Below, piece after piece: positions 1 through 5,744 of a DNA stretch of 5,822 nt. This DNA comes from Burkholderiales bacterium. Lineage in GTDB: Bacteria > Pseudomonadota > Gammaproteobacteria > Burkholderiales > Burkholderiaceae_B. Location: positions 1 through 5,822 of the forward strand of contig SXZD01000184.1 of NCBI GenBank assembly GCA_005788065.1, written 5' to 3'. Below the pieces are notes generated by a model. The model was not told where the DNA came from. It worked only from the letters and a program-made list of their open reading frames with translations, and did not search any database. The translations under genes were made by a program, and so were the position numbers. Position 1 is the stretch's first letter, and each line of letters begins with the position of its first letter.

Positions 1-588
1 GCAGTTGCAAAACAGTTTGTGGAAGTGGTCATTGCACCTTCTTTCACCGATGGCGCGCAAAAGGTGTTTGCAGCCAAGCAGAACGTTCGTCTGCTCACCA
101 TCGCATTGGGCGACGGACAAAACCGTTTCGACATCAAGCGCGTGGGCGGCGGGCTGTTGGTGCAGTCACCGGACGTACGCAATGTGGGCCGCGACGAGCT
201 GCGCGTGGTCAGCAAACGTCAACCCACAGCCCAGCAGTGGGACGACCTCCTGTTTGCATGGCGCGTGGCCAAATTCGTTAAATCCAATGCCATCGTGTTC
301 TGTGCCAACGGCATGACCGTGGGCGTGGGCGCAGGCCAGATGAGCCGCGTCGACTCAGCACGCATTGCCTCCATCAAGGCACAAAATGCAGGCCTCACAC
401 TAACTGGTTCAGCCGTGGCGTCCGACGCATTCTTCCCCTTCCGCGACGGGCTTGACGTGGTTATTGACGCCGGTGCTTCCTGCGTCATCCAGCCGGGTGG
501 CTCCATGCGCGACGACGAGGTGATTGCAGCAGCAGACGAACGTGACATTGCCATGGTGCTCACCGGCGTGCGTCACTTCCGTCACTGA
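1..588 (+). CDS. purH: Bifunctional AICAR formyltransferase / IMP cyclohydrolase, C-terminal part (5' end outside window)
   Basis: PurH catalyses the last two steps of de novo purine synthesis in the cytoplasm: formylation of AICAR with 10-formyl-THF, then ring closure to IMP. The frame is open from base 1 and gives the last 195 residues, all within the AICAR transformylase domain. The N-terminal cyclohydrolase domain and the catalytic Lys-His pair lie upstream of the window. Family landmarks seen are KSNAIVFC (nt 280-303, with the conserved active-site Asn at 286-288), GVGAGQMSRVDSAR, SDAFFPFRDGLDV, and the near-invariant end IQPGGSMRDDEV...TGVRHFRH followed by TGA. The GTG at 19 is internal and is not the start. 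ruvC follows after 51 nt with no visible terminator, so read-through from the purH unit into ruvC is likely. Identification is certain from the C-terminal signature; only the truncation limits the annotation. Confidence 0.97.
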   Translation, partial: AVAKQFVEVVIAPSFTDGAQKVFAAKQNVRLLTIALGDGQNRFDIKRVGGGLLVQSPDVRNVGRDELRVVSKRQPTAQQWDDLLFAWRVAKFVKSNAIVFCANGMTVGVGAGQMSRVDSARIASIKAQNAGLTLTGSAVASDAFFPFRDGLDVVIDAGASCVIQPGGSMRDDEVIAAADERDIAMVLTGVRHFRH

Positions 589-639
589 TGCCTCACTGAC
601 CCATCAACAGCCCCGCAGGCAAAACGCCTCAGCCCGCTC

Positions 640-1194
640 ATGCGCATACTCGGTATCGACCCCGGTTTGCGCGTGACTGGTTACGGCATCATCGATTTCA
701 TCGACGGGCAGCCACGCTACGTTGCCAGTGGGGTCATCCGGTCCGACGACAGCACACCTCTGCCCACCCGCCTTCACACGCTGTTTGCCGGCATTGTTGA
801 GCTGGTGAACCATTACAAACCGCAGGTGGCTGCGGTTGAAATCGTATTCGTCAACGTCAACCCGCAATCCACCCTGCTGCTGGGGCAGGCCCGGGGTGCT
901 GCGCTGACGGCGCTTACCCATAGCGGGCTGGCCATCAGCGAATACACCGCCTTGCAGGTCAAAAAAGCCACAGTGGGTCATGGCAAAGCCGCCAAATCCC
1001 AAGTGCAGGACATGGTGGCGCGATTGCTGAAACTGCCCGGACAACCCGGCGCAGACGCTGCCGACGCACTGGCCACCGCCATCACCCATGCGCAGACCGT
1101 GCGCTTCATGGGAAGTCTTTCCGCGGCTTCTCCGAATGCCAGTCTGCTGCAGGCACGCGTGCGCGGTGGGCGCACCAGCTGGCGCAAGCGCTAG
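640..1194 (+). CDS. ruvC: Crossover junction endodeoxyribonuclease RuvC
   Basis: RuvC is the dimeric, Mg2+-dependent nuclease that cuts Holliday junctions symmetrically once RuvAB has migrated them. The 184-residue protein starts MRILGIDPG, the canonical family N-terminus, which fixes the ATG at 640; no convincing Shine-Dalgarno precedes it. The four acidic catalytic residues expected from E. coli RuvC (Asp7, Glu66, Asp138, Asp141) are matched by Asp7, Glu67 (AAVEIVF), Asp139 and Asp142 (GADAADALA). The LLLGQARGAAL helix (about 79-89) and KKATVGHGKAAK (108-119) are also family hallmarks. It is about ten residues longer than E. coli RuvC because of a basic tail (RVRGGRTSWRKR). It sits 51 nt after purH and 151 nt before ruvA, so it may be expressed with purH rather than with ruvAB. 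All catalytic residues are present, and it should be functional. Confidence 0.97.
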   Translation: MRILGIDPGLRVTGYGIIDFIDGQPRYVASGVIRSDDSTPLPTRLHTLFAGIVELVNHYKPQVAAVEIVFVNVNPQSTLLLGQARGAALTALTHSGLAISEYTALQVKKATVGHGKAAKSQVQDMVARLLKLPGQPGADAADALATAITHAQTVRFMGSLSAASPNASLLQARVRGGRTSWRKR

Positions 1195-1244
1195 GCACCC
1201 CGGGCACGCTGCCGCCGCCCATGATGCAAACACGACACCCAACA

Positions 1245-1264
1245 GGCTGTTCGTTTATCCAGTA
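1245..1264 (+). promoter_or_regulatory. Candidate LexA (SOS) operator upstream of ruvAB
   Basis: Within the 151-nt ruvC-ruvA gap (1195-1345) the sequence reads CTGT (1247-1250), eight bases TCGTTTAT, then CCAG (1259-1262). The beta/gammaproteobacterial LexA consensus is CTGT-N8-ACAG; this site matches 7 of the 8 core bases, and TA follows on the right as in the 20-bp consensus. By my count 13 of 20 positions match. ruvAB is a classical SOS operon in E. coli, so the location is biologically apt. The box lies 83 nt before the ruvA ATG. No strong sigma70 promoter is visible: TATCGT at 1283-1288 is a possible -10 with a poor -35, and ACGACA (1232-1237) with TATCCA (1256-1261) is an equally weak alternative that would place the box on the -10. 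The rest of the gap shows no gene, and no terminator is apparent. Confidence 0.55.
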
Positions 1265-1345
1265 CCTCATGCGGAAATCTGGTATCGTTGAGTTCTCGGA
1301 ACAAACACTGCAAGACACGCTGCAACCAGCGCGCATTTACGCACC

Positions 1346-1924
1346 ATGATAGGCCGCCTCACCGGACAACTCGCCCTCAAAAACGCACCGTACATCCTGC
1401 TCGATGTACACGGTGTGGGCTACGATGTGCAGCTTCCCATGAGCAGTTTTTTCAACCTGCCCAATCTGGGCGACACACTCACCGTGCTCACGCATCTGGT
1501 GGTGCGCGAAGACGCGCATCTGTTGTTTGGATTTCTCACCGACGACGAGCGCAGTGCCTTCCGCGAACTCATCAAGATTTCCGGTATCGGTGCCCGCACA
1601 GCACTGGCTGTGCTCTCGGGCATGTCCGTCGACGAACTTCGGCAGGCGGTTGCTCTGCAGGAAAGCGGCCGCCTAACACGTGTGCCCGGCATCGGCAAAA
1701 AAACAGCAGAACGCCTGCTGCTGGAATTGAAAGGCAAACTGGCCGAAGCCCTGCCCGGTGCCTCCGGGTCTGCGGCGCAAGGCGACACCCACACCGAAAT
1801 CGTGCAGGCATTGTGTGCGTTGGGTTACTCTGAAAAAGAAGCCATACCCGCTGCCAAGGCACTGCCCGCCGGTTGCAACGTCACCGATGGCTTGCGGCTG
1901 GCACTCAAATCGCTGATGAAATGA
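1346..1924 (+). CDS. ruvA: Holliday junction branch migration complex subunit RuvA
   Basis: RuvA tetramers clamp the four-way junction and load RuvB hexamers on opposite arms. The 192-residue product begins MIGRLTG, as in E. coli RuvA (MIGRLRG), which fixes the start although no clear Shine-Dalgarno is present. Domain I (about 1-63) is the OB fold with HGVGYDVQLP (22-31). It carries the acidic pin residues Glu55-Asp56 in VREDAHLLFGF, which separate strands at the junction centre. Domain II (about 64-133) has two helix-hairpin-helix motifs, ISGIG (78-82) and VPGIGKKTAERL (113-124), that bind DNA backbone. A flexible linker rich in Ala/Gly/Ser (about 135-147) leads to domain III (148-192), which contacts RuvB and ends LALKSLMK. 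ruvB begins 18 nt after the TGA, so the two are almost certainly co-transcribed. The candidate LexA box upstream suggests DNA-damage induction. Confidence 0.97.
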   Translation: MIGRLTGQLALKNAPYILLDVHGVGYDVQLPMSSFFNLPNLGDTLTVLTHLVVREDAHLLFGFLTDDERSAFRELIKISGIGARTALAVLSGMSVDELRQAVALQESGRLTRVPGIGKKTAERLLLELKGKLAEALPGASGSAAQGDTHTEIVQALCALGYSEKEAIPAAKALPAGCNVTDGLRLALKSLMK

Positions 1925-1942
1925 TGCGAGGAACGCAATTCC

Positions 1943-3016
1943 ATGATTGAACCCGACCGCCTCATTTCACCCAAAGCATCCTCACCCAACGAAGAGGCTT
2001 TTGAACGTGCGCTGCGCCCCAAGGCGCTGGCCGAGTATGTGGGTCAGCAAAAAATACGCGATCAGCTCGACCTGTTCGTCGCCGCCGCCCGTTCGCGCAA
2101 AGAAGCGCTCGACCATGTACTGCTTTTCGGTCCGCCCGGTTTGGGCAAAACCACACTGGCACACATCATCGCCCGCGAAATGGGTGTGAACCTGCGGCAA
2201 ACATCCGGCCCCGTGCTCGAACGCCCGGGTGACCTGGCAGCCCTGCTCACCAACCTGGAAGCCAACGACGTCCTGTTCATCGACGAAATACACCGCCTGT
2301 CGCCAGTGGTCGAAGAAATCCTGTATCCAGCGCTGGAAGACTATCAAATTGACATCATGATCGGCGAAGGACCGGGCGCGCGCTCGGTCAAGCTCGATTT
2401 GCAACCCTTCACGCTGGTGGGCGCCACCACGCGCGCTGGTATGCTCACTAACCCCCTGCGCGACCGTTTCGGCATTGTGGCGCGACTGGAGTTCTACACC
2501 CCCGAAGAACTGGCCCGCATCGTGACTCGCTCTGCCGGCTTGCTGGACGTACCCATCACCGCCGATGGCAGCCTCGAAGTAGCGCGCCGTTCCCGCGGCA
2601 CACCCCGCATTGCCAATCGGCTGCTGCGCCGGGTGCGAGACTATGCGCAGGTTCGCGCCGACGGGCACATCACGCGCGAAGTCGCCGATGCGGCACTGGT
2701 CATGCTGGATGTGGACAAAGAAGGACTGGACCCCATGGACCGCCGCCTGCTGCTGGCTGTCATGGAAAAATTTAACGGTGGACCGGTGGGGGTAGACAAT
2801 CTGGCTGCGGCTATTGGAGAGGAGCGCGACACCATCGAAGACGTACTCGAACCCTATCTCATCCAGCAAGGCTATCTGCAGCGCACACCGCGCGGCCGGG
2901 TGGCCACGCTGCACGCCTATCGGCATTTTGGTTTGCCGGTGGCAGGCACCGCTGCCGCAACTCAACAGGCCAATCCACAGGCCGCCGCATCGGGCGACCT
3001 GTTCGGATCCACTTAA
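1943..3016 (+). CDS. ruvB: Holliday junction branch migration DNA helicase RuvB (AAA+ ATPase)
   Basis: RuvB forms hexameric rings that pump double-stranded DNA through the RuvA-bound junction using ATP. The 357-residue product has the full AAA+ set: Walker A GPPGLGKTT (63-71, Lys69), Walker B VLFIDEIH (110-117, Asp114-Glu115), sensor 1 GATTR (160-164), the arginine-finger region LRDRFG (172-177) and the sensor 2 segment RGTPRIANR (218-226). The C-terminal winged helix carries the DNA-binding TPRGRVAT segment. The first 20 residues before FERALRPKAL are a typical variable N-terminal extension. The tail after HFGLP, rich in Ala and Gln, is also variable in the family. The ATG at 1943 is preceded by GAGG (1928-1931) at an 11-nt spacing. 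It lies 18 nt after ruvA and ends 29 nt before the stop of the convergent acyltransferase gene. The only hairpin I see in that gap is a 4-bp GGCC stem without a T tract. Confidence 0.98.
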   Translation: MIEPDRLISPKASSPNEEAFERALRPKALAEYVGQQKIRDQLDLFVAAARSRKEALDHVLLFGPPGLGKTTLAHIIAREMGVNLRQTSGPVLERPGDLAALLTNLEANDVLFIDEIHRLSPVVEEILYPALEDYQIDIMIGEGPGARSVKLDLQPFTLVGATTRAGMLTNPLRDRFGIVARLEFYTPEELARIVTRSAGLLDVPITADGSLEVARRSRGTPRIANRLLRRVRDYAQVRADGHITREVADAALVMLDVDKEGLDPMDRRLLLAVMEKFNGGPVGVDNLAAAIGEERDTIEDVLEPYLIQQGYLQRTPRGRVATLHAYRHFGLPVAGTAAATQQANPQAAASGDLFGST

Positions 3017-3045
3017 GCAGGATTGGGCCTCTTGGCCGCTTTCAG

Positions 3046-4488
3046 CTAGGCCGCCTTGGGCTTTCTGGCTGTTTTCGGTTTGGGCGAGCCACCGGAGGCT
3101 GCTACCAATTTCTCCAACTCTTCCAGCGCCTCACCGGTGTACACCGACATGCGCTGCAAGTGCGGCAGTGCGTTGTAGTCGCCGGTGAAGGCCAGATTGA
3201 ACTGACCGGCATACGTTATCACCGTGATATTCAGCGCCTGCCCGTGGGGAATCAATGAAATCGGATAGAACTGCTCCAGTTTGGATCCCCAGAAATACAG
3301 ATCCTTGTCCGGCCCGGGCACATTGGAAATCACCAGATTGAAAATCGGACGCCCCACCCCGCCCAGCCCCGTCATCAACTGGAACATCATGGGGCTCATC
3401 AGCATCATGGTGTAGTTGTTCAAGCTGGCCTTGGGCATGGTCTGCAAGTGTGCCTTGCCGGCCTGCGTCGACTCGCGGATGGCTTTCAGACGCTCCAGCG
3501 GGTCAGCGATATCGGTATGCAGATAGCTGCTGATGAAACTGATGGCATTGCCTCCCGAATCGTCATCGGCTGGCCGCACCGACACCGGCAATCCAGCAAT
3601 CAGCGAGTCCTTCGGCAGCGCATTGCGCTCGGTCAGGTAGCGGCGCAGCGACCCTGCGCAGATGGCCAGCAGCACATCATTGATGCTGACACTGGCGGCG
3701 TCTGCCAGCGCTTTGATACGCTTGAGCTCATAGTGCTGCGTGGCCACGCGGCGTGCGCCCGACACCTTGCCGTTAAGAATCGACTTGGGCCCGGCAAACG
3801 GGTGCGCCAGTGCCGGGTTGTCGCCCTTCACCGCCTCTTTGCCCAAAGTGAACAGTGCCTTGGCCACATCGGGCATGGACTGCGTGCTGGCCTTGGCCAT
3901 CGACCACCATTGCTTGGCCTGCTCGGCCAGCGGCGGGGGCGGGCCTTTCTTTGTTTTGGGTTTGACGCCTGTAGACCAGAAGGCTGGCAAAGACAGGCTC
4001 TCTTTCGCGCTGGTGGCAAAAATGCGGTTCATCAGACGCACTGCACCGATGCCGTCAATCAGCGAATGGTGCATCTTGGTATACATGGCAAAGCGGTTGC
4101 CGCTCAAGCCTTCAATAATGTGGCATTCCCACAGCGGCCTGTGAAAATCCAGCGGATTGGAATGCAGGCGCGAAATCAGCGTACCCAGTTCACGTTCACC
4201 GCCTGGGGCAGGCAGCGCACTGTGACGCAAATGGTATTCCAGGTCCACATGCTCGGTGACCGTCCATTTCGGCACCACGGTGCGCAACTTGGGGCTGGAC
4301 AGCACATAGTTGAACGGCGGAGCGAAGACGGTCGACTTCTTCAGCTCTGCGATGGCTTGCTGCAGAAAATCGGCGGGCGCGTCAGGCGGGGCAGAAAAAA
4401 TGGCCATGGAGCCCACGTGCATGGGCGCCTCGCGCGACTCAACATACAACCACGATGCGTCAAGGATCGGAATATTGCGTGTAGCCAC
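3046..4488 (-). CDS. Wax ester synthase / diacylglycerol O-acyltransferase (WS/DGAT family)
   Basis: WS/DGAT enzymes join acyl-CoA to a fatty alcohol or diacylglycerol, giving wax esters or triacylglycerol storage lipid, usually at the inner face of the membrane. The 480-residue protein has the family motifs in order: PLWE (118-121), the catalytic HHSLIDG (140-146, matching HHxxxDG, with His141 the expected general base), SINDVLLA (268-275, the conserved Asn270-Asp271 pair), and ISNVPGP (387-393). A Lys/Pro-rich stretch at about 176-187 sits in the expected linker between the two CoA-acyltransferase-like halves. The C-terminus is a Lys/Pro-rich tail (468-480). I chose the GTG at 4488-4486 because a perfect AGGAGG lies 7 nt upstream and MATRNIPILDASWLYVE is a typical start. 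An in-frame ATG at 4524 would add 12 Cys/Lys-rich residues and place this AGGAGG inside the gene. It is convergent with ruvB and divergent from ybgC. Substrate preference (wax or TAG) cannot be read from sequence. Confidence 0.93.
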   Translation of the reverse strand: MATRNIPILDASWLYVESREAPMHVGSMAIFSAPPDAPADFLQQAIAELKKSTVFAPPFNYVLSSPKLRTVVPKWTVTEHVDLEYHLRHSALPAPGGERELGTLISRLHSNPLDFHRPLWECHIIEGLSGNRFAMYTKMHHSLIDGIGAVRLMNRIFATSAKESLSLPAFWSTGVKPKTKKGPPPPLAEQAKQWWSMAKASTQSMPDVAKALFTLGKEAVKGDNPALAHPFAGPKSILNGKVSGARRVATQHYELKRIKALADAASVSINDVLLAICAGSLRRYLTERNALPKDSLIAGLPVSVRPADDDSGGNAISFISSYLHTDIADPLERLKAIRESTQAGKAHLQTMPKASLNNYTMMLMSPMMFQLMTGLGGVGRPIFNLVISNVPGPDKDLYFWGSKLEQFYPISLIPHGQALNITVITYAGQFNLAFTGDYNALPHLQRMSVYTGEALEELEKLVAASGGSPKPKTARKPKAA

Positions 4489-4495
4489 AGCGCTG

Positions 4496-4501
4496 CCTCC
4501 T
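4496..4501 (-). promoter_or_regulatory. Strong Shine-Dalgarno deciding the GTG start of the WS/DGAT gene
   Basis: On the - strand the bases read AGGAGG, followed by the 7-nt spacer CAGCGCT and then GTG. This is the best ribosome-binding site in the window along with that of tolR. It argues for the GTG start at 4488 over the in-frame ATG at 4524, which has no comparable site. A run of seven A on the - strand (4503-4509) lies directly 5' of it and may keep the site unstructured. Confidence 0.85.
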
Positions 4502-4524
4502 GTTTTTTTGCAGAACCTGCACAT

Positions 4525-4552
4525 TTGCGCTTTGTCCTGTGATGTTTATCAT
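4525..4552 (+). promoter_or_regulatory. Possible weak sigma70-type promoter for ybgC-tolQR
   Basis: TATCAT (4547-4552) matches the -10 consensus TATAAT at five of six bases. TTGCGC (4525-4530), 16 nt upstream, keeps the TTG core of a -35 but only three of six bases. A start near 4559 would give a short leader of about 16 nt before the ybgC ATG. The -10 lies inside the palindrome at 4537-4557, so a protein bound there would block it. This is a pattern match by eye in an 86-nt region where some promoter is expected; the exact elements are uncertain. Confidence 0.3.
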
Positions 4553-4557
4553 CGCAG
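4537..4557. promoter_or_regulatory. 21-bp imperfect palindrome, candidate operator between divergent genes
   Basis: The arms CTGTGATG (4537-4544) and CATCGCAG (4550-4557) are inverted repeats with one mismatch in eight, around a 5-nt AT-rich centre TTTAT. It is located between the start codons of the - strand WS/DGAT gene (4488) and the + strand ybgC (4575), in the only divergent promoter region of the window. The size and symmetry fit a site for a dimeric helix-turn-helix regulator. The CTGT and GCAG ends are not spaced as a LexA box. As RNA it would fold into an 8-bp stem, but no T tract follows, so a terminator is unlikely. The regulator cannot be named from sequence. Confidence 0.45.
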
Positions 4558-4574
4558 TCTGTTACGACTGCTGC

Positions 4575-5018
4575 ATGGGCAAGAGCATGTTCCATTTTCC
4601 GGTTCGCGTCTACTATGAAGACACAGATGCGGGTGGCGTCACCTACTATGCCAACTACCTCAAATTCTGCGAAAGAGCCCGCACCGAATGGCTGCGCCAC
4701 CTGGGTTTTGGGCAGCAGGAACTGGCCAACAACAGCGGCATCTTCTTTGTGGTGCGCAGAGTGGAGATGGACTACCTGCAATCGGCCCGACTGGACGATG
4801 CGCTCACCGTCAGTGTGGAAGTGGAAAAGCTCGGTCGTGTCAGCATCGAATTTTTCCAGCAGATTTACAAAGGCGACGTACTGCTGGCGCAGTGCCGCAC
4901 CAAAGTGGGCTGCGTCAGCGGCGAAGTGTTCCGCCCCTGCGCGTTGCCAGGGCCAATTGCCAAAGCGGCTGGCGGCTATGTGCGGGCGCACGCAGCATCC
5001 GCATCTGGTCTAAAATGA
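4575..5018 (+). CDS. ybgC: Tol-Pal system-associated acyl-CoA thioesterase YbgC (hotdog fold)
   Basis: YbgC is a cytoplasmic 4-hydroxybenzoyl-CoA-thioesterase-type hotdog enzyme that hydrolyses acyl-CoA or acyl-ACP thioesters. It is the usual first gene of the tol-pal operon and is linked to phospholipid metabolism. The 147-residue product has FPVRVYYEDTDAGGVTYYANY, containing the family DxDxxGxV motif; Asp18 aligns with the catalytic Asp18 of E. coli YbgC. The residue matching E. coli His25 is Tyr here. CERARTEWLR and ARLDDALTVSVEV are further family segments. I chose the ATG at 4575 because it gives exactly eight residues before PVRVYYEDTDAGG, as in E. coli. The ATG at 4587 is possible, and the GTG at 4539 would start inside the palindrome. 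No good Shine-Dalgarno precedes any of them. The C-terminal tail is about a dozen residues longer than in E. coli. tolQ follows after 35 nt. Confidence 0.95.
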   Translation: MGKSMFHFPVRVYYEDTDAGGVTYYANYLKFCERARTEWLRHLGFGQQELANNSGIFFVVRRVEMDYLQSARLDDALTVSVEVEKLGRVSIEFFQQIYKGDVLLAQCRTKVGCVSGEVFRPCALPGPIAKAAGGYVRAHAASASGLK

Positions 5019-5053
5019 ATGTCTGAAACAAACCCTCACCCACGGAACAAACC

Positions 5054-5734
5054 ATGACCGTCAATCAGGACATGTCCATCCTCTCGCTGGTATTGAACGC
5101 CAGCCTGGTGGTGCAGCTCATCATGCTCATCCTGCTGCTCATCTCCATGGCCTCATGGACCACCATTTTCCGCAAGTGGTATTCCATCAAGGACGCGCAA
5201 GAGCAGACTGACTCGTTTGAACGTGACTTTTGGGCGGGTGGCGACCTGAATACCCTCTACCAGCGCGCCATCAACAACCGCGGCGAAGACGGCGGCGCAC
5301 TCGAACGCATTTTCGAGGCTGGCATGCGCGAATTTCTGCGCGGCAAACAGCAAAAGGGGCTGACCGACCCCACGCTGCTCATCGACGGTGCCCGCCGTGC
5401 CATGCGTGCGGCCTACCAGCGTGAAACCGACGCCCTCGAAAGCAACCTGGCCCTGCTGGCTTCTGCCGGTTCGGTGAGCCAGTACATCGGCCTGTTCGGT
5501 ACTGTATGGGGCATCATGCACGCCTTCCGCGGACTGGCCAGCGTTCAGCAAGCCACCTTGGCCAGCGTAGCCCCCGGCATTGCAGAAGCATTGGTGGCCA
5601 CCGCCATCGGCCTGTTTGCAGCCATCCCGGCCGTGGTGGCTTACAACCGCTACGCGCATGACATTGACCGGGTCTGCATCCGCTGGGAGAGCTTTGTCGA
5701 AGAGTTCCTGAACATCCTGCAGCGTCAGGGTTGA
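5054..5734 (+). CDS. tolQ: Tol-Pal system proton-channel subunit TolQ (MotA/ExbB family)
   Basis: TolQ is an inner-membrane protein that, with TolR, forms a proton-driven motor. The motor energises TolA to pull on the outer membrane and Pal during cell division. The 226-residue product has three predicted membrane segments: about 12-34 (LMILLLISM-type hydrophobic run), about 132-155 and about 170-195. The large cytoplasmic loop between the first two is typical. The family blocks YIGLFGTVWGIMHAF (144-158) and APGIAEALVATAIGLFAAIP (173-192) are almost identical to E. coli TolQ. They contain Thr150 and Thr183, which appear to correspond to the channel threonines facing the TolR aspartate. The ATG at 5054 has only a weak CGGA 7 nt upstream, and the ATG at 5072 is an alternative that would still keep all three segments. 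It is 35 nt after ybgC and is followed by tolR after 10 nt, so a shared operon is clear. Confidence 0.97.
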   Translation: MTVNQDMSILSLVLNASLVVQLIMLILLLISMASWTTIFRKWYSIKDAQEQTDSFERDFWAGGDLNTLYQRAINNRGEDGGALERIFEAGMREFLRGKQQKGLTDPTLLIDGARRAMRAAYQRETDALESNLALLASAGSVSQYIGLFGTVWGIMHAFRGLASVQQATLASVAPGIAEALVATAIGLFAAIPAVVAYNRYAHDIDRVCIRWESFVEEFLNILQRQG

Positions 5735-5739
5735 GGAGG
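5734..5739 (+). promoter_or_regulatory. Shine-Dalgarno of tolR overlapping the tolQ stop codon
   Basis: AGGAGG begins at the last base of the tolQ TGA (5732-5734) and ends 5 nt before the tolR ATG. Ribosomes terminating on tolQ would uncover or directly reuse this site, so translational coupling of tolQ and tolR is likely. That would fit their fixed stoichiometry in the complex; the coupling itself is inferred. Confidence 0.85.
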
Positions 5740-5744
5740 CACCC

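Noticed and set aside
1241..1251. Perfect small palindrome AACAG-G-CTGTT next to the candidate LexA box
   Set aside because: Its 5-bp arms are too short to call alone, and it shares bases with the SOS half-site, so it is probably a chance overlap.
1982..2965. Long antisense open frame (327 codons) opposite ruvB
   Set aside because: It lies entirely within the highly conserved ruvB, has no recognisable domain, and is rich in His, Gln, Arg and Cys as expected of a reverse-frame shadow of GC-rich coding DNA.
4501..4510. T7 run on the + strand as a possible terminator tail
   Set aside because: No stem-loop of useful length precedes it on the + strand, no + strand gene ends there, and it lies in the leader of the - strand gene.
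3448..4542. Long + strand open frame (364 codons) opposite the WS/DGAT gene
   Set aside because: The opposite strand carries all WS/DGAT motifs and a perfect Shine-Dalgarno. This frame has no recognisable domain and an Arg/Gln/His-rich composition typical of a shadow.
4539..4574. Extended GTG start for ybgC at 4539
   Set aside because: It would add 12 residues with no family counterpart and start inside the palindrome. The ATG at 4575 aligns with the E. coli start.
5011..5016. TAAAAT as a -10 box for a separate tolQ promoter
   Set aside because: It matches five of six -10 bases, but nothing resembling a -35 lies 16-18 nt upstream and no extended -10 TGn precedes it. The short ybgC-tolQ gap favours co-transcription.
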